Assembly: GCA_030837305.1 (NCBI GenBank)
Contig: JAUPKT010000336.1
Coordinates: forward strand, 1-8,863
Origin: Thermodesulfobacteriota bacterium
GTDB lineage: Bacteria; Desulfobacterota; Desulfomonilia; Desulfomonilales; Desulfomonilaceae
DNA: 8,863 nt
Direction of reading: 5' to 3'
The position numbers and the translations under genes were made by a program. Below are positions 1 through 5,512 of the stretch, one piece after another. Each line of letters begins with the position of its first letter. The stretch's first letter is position 1. The notes below the pieces were generated by a model. That model had not been told where the DNA came from. It searched no databases and worked only from the letters and a program-made list of their open reading frames with translations.

Positions 1-360
1 ATGCATGGATCCCGATTTGCCTTGCCGCTCAGTGATTGACTTCACTTCCATGACTCCGAGGAGCGTGTCGTTGACTATGATGGGCTCATAGTATTCATAG
101 GATTGCTCAGCATGGAGGATTCGGTCCAGGGGTATTTTGAGTTCCTCAAAGGCCTTGAAAAGGACGCCGGTCCAGAGCACGGCCACCGTGGAGAAGGTGG
201 GCGGGGCAACGATGTCGGGATACCCCTCGCCCTTGGCCCTGACTGGGTCACTGTATATAGGATTGGTGTCTCCAATAGCTGCAACGAGTTCGGCAATCTT
301 GCCACGCTCAACCGTCCATATGAAGTTGAATTTCGTTCCGATCATGCCGGTGTCGGCCAA
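1..360 (-). CDS. MaoC-like protein, N-terminal FAS1-type dehydratase domain (partial, runs off left edge)
   Basis: The first 120 codons of a gene truncated by the window edge. The translated start contains the pattern VERGKIAELVAAIGD-NPIY, then APPTF near residues 52-56 and LHAEQSYEYYEP near 82-93. These are typical of the N-terminal hot-dog half of MaoC/FAS1-like dehydratases (PF13452 type), which bind acyl-thioesters and take part in reversible hydration of 2-enoyl-CoA or enoyl-ACP. In two-subunit members such as mycobacterial HadAB, the catalytic Asp/His pair sits in the partner hot-dog protein. No such motif is visible here, so a partner MaoC gene is expected just beyond the left edge (inference). 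The start is taken as TTG at 360 because a perfect AGGAGG lies 6 nt upstream; the ATG at 345 would be 21 nt from it. The gene follows the SDR gene after a 104-nt structured gap, which fits a hydratase next to a dehydrogenase in one acyl-CoA pathway. Confidence 0.82.
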   Translation of the reverse strand, partial: MADTGMIGTKFNFIWTVERGKIAELVAAIGDTNPIYSDPVRAKGEGYPDIVAPPTFSTVAVLWTGVLFKAFEELKIPLDRILHAEQSYEYYEPIIVNDTLLGVMEVKSITERQGKSGSMH

Positions 361-366
361 TGAATA

Positions 367-372
367 CCTCCT
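367..372 (-). promoter_or_regulatory. Shine-Dalgarno AGGAGG deciding the TTG start of the MaoC-type gene
   Basis: A perfect AGGAGG on the minus strand, 6 nt before TTG at 360. It is the strongest ribosome binding site match in the window, and it favours the TTG over the downstream in-frame ATG at 345. Confidence 0.8.
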
Positions 373-378
373 GTCGCG

Positions 379-397
379 GAGTCACCAAACGGGACTC
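379..397 (-). repeat. Inverted repeat directly upstream of the MaoC-gene RBS
   Basis: GAGTC-A-CC, loop AAAC, then GGGACTC on the plus strand: seven pairs with one bulged base. It ends 6 nt upstream of the AGGAGG. In the transcript it would form a small stem-loop just in front of the ribosome binding site without covering it. No U-tract follows, so it is not a terminator. Confidence 0.5.
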
Positions 398-403
398 AGA
401 TCA

Positions 404-448
404 ACTCCTCTTGACGCATACATTATGTCGGTTGCCATAATGAGGAGT
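404..448 (-). repeat. Two-tier stem-loop in the SDR-MaoC intercistronic gap
   Basis: ACTCCTC (404-410) is complementary to GAGGAGT (442-448). Directly inside it, ATTATG (422-427) pairs with CATAAT (436-441) around an 8-nt loop. The transcript can thus form a 13-bp stem interrupted by an 11-nt bulge on one side. The outer arm holds a GAGGAG that resembles a ribosome binding site but has no start codon at a suitable distance. It lies 17 nt past the SDR stop codon. The role is unknown; mRNA 3'-end protection of the SDR message is one option. Confidence 0.5.
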
Positions 449-464
449 GTGGATGGGCCGGGAA

Positions 465-1205
465 TCAGCTCATGAACCATCCCCCGTCACAGTTGATGAC
501 CTGACCTGTTATGTAGGACGATCTGGCGGAACCGAGGAAAAGGATAAGTTCGCAGAGTTCGTTCACCGTTCCTGCCCGACCAAGGGGTATAAAAGACAAG
601 AGCTTTTCAAGGGCCTTTTCAGGTACTGCCCGGAGCATTTCCGTGTCAATAGGACCGGGAGAGATCGCGTTAACTCGGACGTTACTTCTGGCCAGTTCTC
701 TTGCAGCGGTTCTCGTGAGGCCTACAACGCCGGCCTTTGATGCGGAATAGTTGGCTTGGCCTACATTCCCGAAACGTGAGGCCGATGATATGTTTACTAT
801 CGACCCACGGCCCACTTGACGCATGATGTTCGCAGCTGCCTGCAAACAGTAGAACACTCCCGTCAAGTTGACATCGATTACCATTTTCCATTGTTCCGGG
901 GTCATCTTATGCAGCAAGGCGTCACGGGTTATCCCCGCATTGTTGACGAGAACATCGACTCGTCCAAACTCCTGGACTACTTGATCGAACATCGCCTTGA
1001 CCTGTACGTGATCCGACGTGTCTGCTACCACCGGCAGGCACTTTATTTCAAGGCCTTTGAGATCACCGGCAGTTTCTTTAAGTTTTGTTTCGTTGACATC
1101 ATTGATGACGACTGATGCACCCTCAAGACCAAACGCCTTTGCCGCCTCTTGGCCGATGCCTTGGGCTGATCCTGTTACAACTACGACCTTGTCCTTGAAA
1201 TCCAT
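465..1205 (-). CDS. SDR-family dehydrogenase, FabG / 3-hydroxyacyl-CoA dehydrogenase-like
   Basis: A classical short-chain dehydrogenase/reductase of 246 residues, the normal length for FabG-like enzymes. Counting from the ATG at 1205, it shows TGSAQGIG (11-18) for dinucleotide binding, an Asp at about 36 after the second strand (VVINDVN), NNAG (88-91), and the catalytic tetrad Asn113, Ser140, Tyr153 and Lys157 in YSASK. The C-terminus ends in the usual ITGQVINCDGG. The acidic residue after strand two usually means NAD(H) rather than NADP(H), which would suit oxidation of a 3-hydroxyacyl-CoA more than FabG-type synthesis (inference). An in-frame TTG at 1211 is possible, but it abuts the GAAGGG ribosome binding site; the ATG at 1205 has 6 nt of spacing and is preferred. 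It sits between livF (57-nt gap) and the MaoC-type gene, as expected for consecutive beta-oxidation-type steps. The exact substrate cannot be inferred. Confidence 0.9.
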   Translation of the reverse strand: MDFKDKVVVVTGSAQGIGQEAAKAFGLEGASVVINDVNETKLKETAGDLKGLEIKCLPVVADTSDHVQVKAMFDQVVQEFGRVDVLVNNAGITRDALLHKMTPEQWKMVIDVNLTGVFYCLQAAANIMRQVGRGSIVNISSASRFGNVGQANYSASKAGVVGLTRTAARELARSNVRVNAISPGPIDTEMLRAVPEKALEKLLSFIPLGRAGTVNELCELILFLGSARSSYITGQVINCDGGWFMS

Positions 1206-1211
1206 GTGCAA

Positions 1212-1217
1212 CCCTTC
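1212..1217 (-). promoter_or_regulatory. Ribosome binding site of the SDR gene
   Basis: GAAGGG on the minus strand, 6 nt before the ATG at 1205 and directly touching the alternative TTG at 1211. The spacing decides in favour of the ATG. Confidence 0.6.
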
Positions 1218-1231
1218 AACAGTTTTTGTCC

Positions 1232-1255
1232 TTATCTGTCTGGGACGACAGATAA
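1232..1255 (-). repeat. Perfect 9-bp inverted repeat in the livF-SDR gap
   Basis: TTATCTGTC (1232-1240) and GACAGATAA (1247-1255) are exact reverse complements around a 6-nt loop. It begins 7 nt after the livF stop codon. On the transcribed strand it is followed by GGACAAAAAC, with no run of U, so an intrinsic terminator is unlikely. Candidate roles are a stability element at the livF 3' end or an operator for a dimeric repressor. Confidence 0.65.
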
Positions 1256-1262
1256 TTCAGGC

Positions 1263-2057
1263 CTACGCGAGCCATCGTTTGCGTCTCTTATAGTGTTTGA
1301 TGTCTCGATAGCTCTTGCGCTGTCCCACCTGAGACAGACCGAGATAGAATTCTTTGATGTCCTCGTTGTCTATGAGTTGCCTTGCGGGGCCGTCCATAAC
1401 GACCCGGCCGTTTTCCATTACGTATCCGTAGTCTCCTATGCTCAAGGAAAGCATGGCATTCTGCTCTACCAGGAGCATCGAGGTCTTTTCATCCTGATTG
1501 ATGGTTTTGATGATGGAGAAAATTTCTTCCACCATCAGTGGGCTCAAACCCAAGGAAGGTTCGTCGAGCATGATGAGCTTTGGTTGCGTAATCAGGGCTC
1601 TTCCGATGACGAGCATCTGCTGTTCACCGCCTGAGAGCAAACCGCACGTCCTGCGTCTAAGACTGGCCAATCTCGGAAAATAGTTGTAGATCTTTTCCAG
1701 GTCAGTTTTTACTTCAGCTCGGCTTCCCGCCACGTAAGCACCCACTTTCAATTCCTCTTCCACCGTGAAGTGCTTGAAGATTCGGCGACCCTCTTGCACT
1801 TGGATCAGTCCCTGACGGACAATGCGATGCGGACTCACGGCCTTAATTGACTTGCCCTGAAAAGTGATGTCCCCATCCGTCACCTGGCCGGTTTCCGTAT
1901 AGAGCAGTCCGGAGACCGCCTTCAGAGTCGTTGTCTTTCCTGCCCCGTTGGCTCCCAGTAAGACCACTATTTGACCGGGGCGCACTTCAAGGGAAACGCC
2001 TTTCAGGACAAGAATGACATTTGAGTACATGACCTCTATGTTGCTTAATACGAGCAT
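1263..2057 (-). CDS. livF: LivF-type ABC transporter ATP-binding protein
   Basis: One of the two cytoplasmic ATPases of a HAAT/Liv-type importer; it would couple ATP hydrolysis to transport through LivHM. The 264-residue protein has Walker A GANGAGKT (35-42), a Q-loop near IQVQEG (85-90), the signature LSGGEQQ (141-147), and Walker B LIMLDEP (161-167). VEQN (197-200) has Gln at the usual switch-histidine position, as is normal for LivF. The start is the ATG at 2057, where similarity to LivF begins (MLVLSNIEVMY). The frame stays open for 49 more codons up to 2204, but that stretch holds inverted repeats and no LivF similarity. An AAGGAG lies 11 nt upstream of the ATG, inside a small hairpin. 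The C-terminus runs about 24 residues past the standard LivF end (YLGL) in a strongly basic tail, SYRDIKHYKRRKRW; from memory this recurs in homologues from related bacteria. Confidence 0.95.
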   Translation of the reverse strand: MLVLSNIEVMYSNVILVLKGVSLEVRPGQIVVLLGANGAGKTTTLKAVSGLLYTETGQVTDGDITFQGKSIKAVSPHRIVRQGLIQVQEGRRIFKHFTVEEELKVGAYVAGSRAEVKTDLEKIYNYFPRLASLRRRTCGLLSGGEQQMLVIGRALITQPKLIMLDEPSLGLSPLMVEEIFSIIKTINQDEKTSMLLVEQNAMLSLSIGDYGYVMENGRVVMDGPARQLIDNEDIKEFYLGLSQVGQRKSYRDIKHYKRRKRWLA

Positions 2058-2068
2058 GAATGAATGAA
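2058..2068 (-). repeat. TTCA tetranucleotide repeat in the livF RBS-start spacer
   Basis: Between the AAGGAG and the livF start codon the minus strand reads TTCATTCATTC followed by ATG, so almost three TTCA units form the spacer. Gain or loss of one unit would change the spacing by 4 nt. Confidence 0.5.
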
Positions 2069-2083
2069 CTCCTTGAAAAGGAG
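2069..2083 (-). promoter_or_regulatory. livF ribosome binding site inside a 6-bp hairpin
   Basis: On the minus strand CTCCTT (2083-2078), a TTC loop and AAGGAG (2074-2069) form a perfect 6-bp stem. The 3' arm is the only good ribosome binding site of livF. The upstream CTCCTT is a built-in anti-Shine-Dalgarno sequence, so initiation would be partly occluded unless the stem is melted. This is seen directly as sequence complementarity; the regulatory role is inference. Confidence 0.55.
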
Positions 2084-2128
2084 AATTTTCGAGTTCTGAT
2101 AAATAGGCAATGACAATAGTACGTTCGC

Positions 2129-2146
2129 CCAATCTCAAGAGATTGG
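2129..2146 (-). repeat. Second inverted repeat in the livK-livF gap
   Basis: CCAATCTC (2129-2136) and GAGATTGG (2139-2146) are exact reverse complements with 2 nt between them, realistically a 7-bp stem with a 4-nt loop. It lies midway between the UUCG hairpin and the hairpin over the livF ribosome binding site. No U-tract follows on the transcribed strand. Confidence 0.55.
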
Positions 2147-2167
2147 ACCATCTTGCATGCGGCACCG

Positions 2168-2191
2168 GCGTTCGGACCGAAGTCCGAACGC
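2168..2191 (-). repeat. Strong UUCG-tetraloop hairpin just after livK
   Basis: GCGTTCGGAC (2168-2177) and GTCCGAACGC (2182-2191) are exact reverse complements. On the transcribed strand the 4-nt loop is UUCG closed by a C-G pair, the classic extra-stable tetraloop. It starts 21 nt after the livK stop codon. The sequence after the stem is GC-rich without a U-tract, so full termination is unlikely. By analogy with intercistronic hairpins such as those behind E. coli malE, it may block 3' exonucleases and keep livK mRNA more abundant than livF mRNA (inference). Confidence 0.75.
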
Positions 2192-2212
2192 TTTGGTGAC
2201 TCATGAATCAAC

Positions 2213-3430
2213 TTATTTAAATTTTGCGGGCCTGAGATCCGGGCAATCTTTCAGTTCGGAGACCGGCACCCATTTTCCGCCCTTCACCTGGAAGACGCGA
2301 GCCTTCAGAGGAGAATGGCGAGCCGCTGTGTAAGAAAACACCGCTATGTCGTTTGCGTTGAAGTCGGTCATCTTTTCGAGTTCCGCTTTGATGCTGGGTC
2401 CGTCCACTTTGCTCCAACCCTGTTTGTCAACGATTCGTTCCACGGCTTCCTTGAACACGAGCATGCCTGTGAATCCCATGGGATACATGATGGTGCGATA
2501 TGTGGGTTTCCGCTTGTTCTTCTCGATATAGGAGTTCATGAGCTGGATACCCTTGTTGTCTTTTTCGCTCCAATTTGCGAAGGGATGAACCGTAACCGCT
2601 CCTTCAAAAACGTCTTTGTCGATGTACAGACAGGAATCATCAAGTCCGATGGAGCCGGCGATCCCCACCTTGAGCCCCATCTCTGAGACTCCCTTGGCAA
2701 CCTGAACCGGACCACTTCCCGCTGTGTTGGTGAAGATCCAGTCAGGATTCTTTGCCTTTATTCTGGTTAATTGGCTGGTCAGGTCCACGTCGCGAACGCC
2801 GTAGAGCTCGGTTGCGACCACTTCAACACCCTTGGACTTGGCGTATTCCATCAACTCGGGTTGCAGGACTGATTTCCCGTACGTGGTGTCCCAGGTCAGG
2901 AACGCGATTCGGGGAGCTCGCTGCTCCTTCCAGTTGTCCTTCAACCAGTCGATGAACATACCGCAAAGATCCGCATAGGTTGGGTAGGCCCCAAAGGTGT
3001 ACATGGGCGGATAGATAACTTCCGTACTGCACACCCACATTGCAGGAATCTTGTCCTCGTTGAGTCTCTCTTTGATGGCTTCGCCGATACCCGAGACAAC
3101 GCCGTAGATCATGGCGGGCCGGGGCTTCATCTCACGAAACTGCATGTATACGTTTACGCCGACATCCACCTTGCCGGCGCTATCGCGGACCGCTATTTCT
3201 ACGGGAACACCCCTGATTCCACCGGTGGAGTTCACATATTCCGCCGCGTCTTGGAAAGCTGCATAGGCCGGCCCGACAATTGCGGCATAAGGGCCTGTCA
3301 TGTCGGGTATTGAGCCATAAATAAGTTTTTCGGGTTTTCCTTCTTGTGCCCCAGCCATGGACAATCCCGCTCCAAAAATCATGGCTATAAGGGCTGCCAC
3401 CCAGAACACTGCCTGAAACTGTCTTCTCAT
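2213..3430 (-). CDS. livK: Periplasmic substrate-binding protein of a Liv/HAAT-type ABC importer
   Basis: A 405-residue type I periplasmic binding protein (Peripla_BP_6 / Leu-Ile-Val-binding fold). Residues 1-28 are a Sec signal peptide with Arg-Arg near the N-terminus, a hydrophobic core (VFWVAALIAMIFGAGL) and a likely cleavage after Ala-Gly-Ala at 28. There is no lipobox cysteine, so the mature protein should be soluble in the periplasm. The mature part opens with LIYGSIPDMTGPYA, the usual family start. It would deliver ligand to LivHM. Family membership does not fix the ligand: homologues bind amino acids, amides, aromatic acids or other carboxylates. The linked CoA ligase argues for a carboxylic acid (inference). 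Translation starts at the ATG at 3430 behind GGAGGTGGAGGA. Inverted repeats lie in the gaps on both sides, as might be expected if this subunit is made in excess. The symbol follows family usage, not a proven ligand. Confidence 0.93.
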   Translation of the reverse strand: MRRQFQAVFWVAALIAMIFGAGLSMAGAQEGKPEKLIYGSIPDMTGPYAAIVGPAYAAFQDAAEYVNSTGGIRGVPVEIAVRDSAGKVDVGVNVYMQFREMKPRPAMIYGVVSGIGEAIKERLNEDKIPAMWVCSTEVIYPPMYTFGAYPTYADLCGMFIDWLKDNWKEQRAPRIAFLTWDTTYGKSVLQPELMEYAKSKGVEVVATELYGVRDVDLTSQLTRIKAKNPDWIFTNTAGSGPVQVAKGVSEMGLKVGIAGSIGLDDSCLYIDKDVFEGAVTVHPFANWSEKDNKGIQLMNSYIEKNKRKPTYRTIMYPMGFTGMLVFKEAVERIVDKQGWSKVDGPSIKAELEKMTDFNANDIAVFSYTAARHSPLKARVFQVKGGKWVPVSELKDCPDLRPAKFK

Positions 3431-3510
3431 TCCTCCACCTCCCGAGGTTCATTTTGGGGAATCTTTGGTTCGAGTCATTTCTCCACCGGGCCATTCTTTA
3501 TATCCGTCAA

Positions 3511-3548
3511 GTCACCGCCGCCATCAGGCAGAGATCGGTCACGGCGAC
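3511..3548 (-). repeat. Imperfect stem-loop in the livM-livK gap
   Basis: GTCACCG (3511-3517) pairs with CGGCGAC (3542-3548), with one G-U wobble in the transcript. Inside it CCATC (3521-3525) pairs with GATCGG (3533-3538) with one bulged base. It lies in the 132-nt gap upstream of livK. It is weaker than the other repeats and lacks a U-tract. The rest of this gap shows no convincing promoter. Confidence 0.35.
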
Positions 3549-3562
3549 ATATCAAAACGGTC

Positions 3563-4621
3563 TCAGTACTTAAATGGCCAAAGCCTGAAATAAGCCTTGG
3601 CAATATCCCACCTATGGGCGAGTCCTCTCGGTTCCAGGATCAAGAAGACCAGTATGATGAAGCCAAAGACAAAGGGACCAAGTCCCGCTGCCATGTCCTG
3701 GGCCAATTGCGGACTCATGAAGCTCGTGAGGCTCGGACTGAACAGGGTTATTACAATGTCAAAAAACTTGATGAACACCGTGGCGAACGCAACTCCCACG
3801 ACGCTCCCCATTCCTCCCACGATGATCATTCCCAGGAACCATATTGATTCCAATATATTGAACTGATCCGGTGAGATTGCCCTCATCCAATGGGCCCATA
3901 AGCAACCGGCCAACCCTGCGTAGACGGATGAAAGGAAGAAAGCCAAGAGCTTATACTTCAAGAGACTAATGCCCATCATTTCCGCAGCGAGGTCATTGTC
4001 TCTCACTGCTATGAAGGCTCTCCCAATTCGACTTCGCATGAGATTTCTGACGAGAAAAAGGGTGAGGCAGGTTAGTGGAATGATGAGGTAAAAGAGGGAT
4101 TGCTGACTACTGAAGGTGAAGCCGAAGAGCACGGGGGCCGGTACGAGCAGGGCGTTGGATCCCCCCGTCAGGTCGGTCCGAACATTGATTACCAGCCAGG
4201 GTATGATCATCTGGGCGGCCAGTGTGGCCATGGCTAGGTAGAAGCCTTTAATGCGGAGAGACGGCGTTCCAACCACCACACCCACGAGCCCTGAGATCAG
4301 AGCTGACGAAGGGAGAGCCAGCCAAAAAGGGAAGCCGCAGTGAACACACAATAATGCTGAAGAATAGGCTCCCACGGCCATGAACGCCGACTGGCCCAGT
4401 GAAATTTGACCGGCGCATCCGGTGAGGAGATTGAGTCCCTGGGCTGCTATCATGGTAATGCCGACAAGATTTATGAAATGGAGAACTCGCCCGCTGAGGA
4501 ACAAAGGGAGGCTAAAGAGTATTGCCAGCGCCAATATCGTCAGTATCCAATGCTTCTTGGTGCGAATGATGGCCATGCATTGTGAGTATGTTTCATCGAA
4601 TACACCGCAGGGACGATACAT
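3563..4621 (-). CDS. livM: LivM-type ABC transporter permease
   Basis: An inner-membrane permease of 352 residues, one of two subunits forming the transport channel with LivH. Hydrophobic segments lie near residues 27-44, 48-66, 76-95, 97-118, 124-143, 176-192, 224-245, 257-290 and 312-330. LivM hallmarks are present: GCAGQISLGQSAFMAVGAY (68-86) and the cytoplasmic coupling loop FIAVRDNDLAAEMMGI (203-218) that contacts the ATPases. The ATG at 4621 begins only 2 nt after the livH stop codon and has GAGAGG 8 nt upstream within the end of livH, so translational coupling is likely. A second in-frame ATG at 4576 (MAIIRTKKHW) looks more like some family N-termini but has no ribosome binding site. 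The C-terminus is hydrophilic (HRWDIAKAYFRLWPFKY). A 132-nt gap separates it from livK. Confidence 0.95.
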   Translation of the reverse strand: MYRPCGVFDETYSQCMAIIRTKKHWILTILALAILFSLPLFLSGRVLHFINLVGITMIAAQGLNLLTGCAGQISLGQSAFMAVGAYSSALLCVHCGFPFWLALPSSALISGLVGVVVGTPSLRIKGFYLAMATLAAQMIIPWLVINVRTDLTGGSNALLVPAPVLFGFTFSSQQSLFYLIIPLTCLTLFLVRNLMRSRIGRAFIAVRDNDLAAEMMGISLLKYKLLAFFLSSVYAGLAGCLWAHWMRAISPDQFNILESIWFLGMIIVGGMGSVVGVAFATVFIKFFDIVITLFSPSLTSFMSPQLAQDMAAGLGPFVFGFIILVFLILEPRGLAHRWDIAKAYFRLWPFKY

Positions 4622-4623
4622 GG

Positions 4624-5499
4624 CTAAATCCTCTCAATTCTCTTGAGACCGAACAGTCCCTCGGGTCGTATGAGAAGCACCAGAAGAAGCACTATATAAG
4701 GACTAATTTCAGCCAGTTGTGGATCGGCGAACCCGCTTACAAGGCTTTCCAGAACGCCGATCATGAGACCGCCGATTATGGCCCCCGGGATGGATTCCAG
4801 TCCTCCCAGGAGTACGACGGGAAAGGCCTTGATGCCCATCATGGGAAGTGTGGTAATTCCGATACCGAATCGGTTTCCGAGCATGATGCCGCCCGCTGCA
4901 GCCACGATCGCTGCAATTCCCCACGTGAGCGCAAAAATTTTTTCCACATTTATTCCCGAAGCCTGGGCTATATCATGGCCCTCGGCGGTGGCTCTCATGA
5001 AAAGGCCCGTCTTGGTGAAACGAAAAAACAAGAACAAACATGCGAACAAGACGATGGAGACAACAAACGTCCAAAGGAGTTCGTTGGAGAGAAAAATGTC
5101 TCCAAATCGCACGGCCTTCGTGGGCATGATTTTTTGCGGCAGGCTTACGGTAGGAGATCCCCAGACAAATAAGGCCACACCTCTGAGCATCAGTGAAATA
5201 GAAAGCGTTGCCATTATGGACGCCAGTATGGGCTGACCGAGGAGGGGCCGAAGTCCGATTCTCTCCATACAAAGGCCCAGGATCATGGCGCTCACTACGG
5301 TGAGAGGAATTGCTATCCAGATAGGCAACCCGGCAAGGAACATAAAGGTATAGAGGAGAAAAGCTCCCACTGCGAGCATCTCACCCAAAGCGAAGTTGAA
5401 AACATGGGTAGCCTTGTAAATCAATACTATGCCGAGGGCCAACAAAGCGTAGAGCCCTCCTATGAGCAGGCCATTCAAGAAAAACTGAAGAAATAACAT
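4624..5499 (-). CDS. livH: LivH-type ABC transporter permease
   Basis: An inner-membrane permease of 291 residues, the usual length for LivH, and the partner of LivM. It starts in a hydrophobic helix (FFLNGLLIGGLYALLALGIVLIY) followed by the family motif VFNFALGEMLAVGAF (33-47). The cytoplasmic coupling loop reads FMRATAEGHDIAQASGINV (167-185), and GGLESIPGAIIGGLMIG (232-248) is a conserved LivH stretch. The C-terminus ends in LLIRPEGLFG, also typical. GGGAG lies 6 nt before the ATG at 5499. The gene follows the ligase by 13 nt and precedes livM by 2 nt. The ligase is therefore inside the transporter operon rather than merely beside it. Confidence 0.95.
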   Translation of the reverse strand: MLFLQFFLNGLLIGGLYALLALGIVLIYKATHVFNFALGEMLAVGAFLLYTFMFLAGLPIWIAIPLTVVSAMILGLCMERIGLRPLLGQPILASIMATLSISLMLRGVALFVWGSPTVSLPQKIMPTKAVRFGDIFLSNELLWTFVVSIVLFACLFLFFRFTKTGLFMRATAEGHDIAQASGINVEKIFALTWGIAAIVAAAGGIMLGNRFGIGITTLPMMGIKAFPVVLLGGLESIPGAIIGGLMIGVLESLVSGFADPQLAEISPYIVLLLVLLIRPEGLFGLKRIERI

Positions 5500-5512
5500 C
5501 GGTACTCCCTTG

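Noticed and set aside
1206..1634. Open frame of 142 codons on the plus strand opposite livF
   Set aside because: A shadow of livF with no recognisable domain; it starts inside the livF-SDR gap hairpin region.
2168..2191. Intrinsic transcription terminator after livK
   Set aside because: The stem is strong, but the bases after it on the transcribed strand are GC-rich with no U-run, and livF, needed for the same transporter, lies downstream.
2058..2204. In-frame N-terminal extension of livF from an ATG at 2204 (49 extra residues)
   Set aside because: The added residues do not resemble a LivF start, the stretch is filled with inverted repeats, and the ATG at 2057 matches the family N-terminus and has AAGGAG upstream.
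3500..3520. Possible promoter from TTGAC and TATAAA in the livM-livK gap
   Set aside because: The two boxes are only about 2 nt apart, far from the 16-18 nt needed for a sigma-70 promoter.
4582..5172. Open frame of 196 codons on the plus strand opposite livH
   Set aside because: It is antisense to a clear LivH gene, has a low-complexity polar composition, and shows no family motif.
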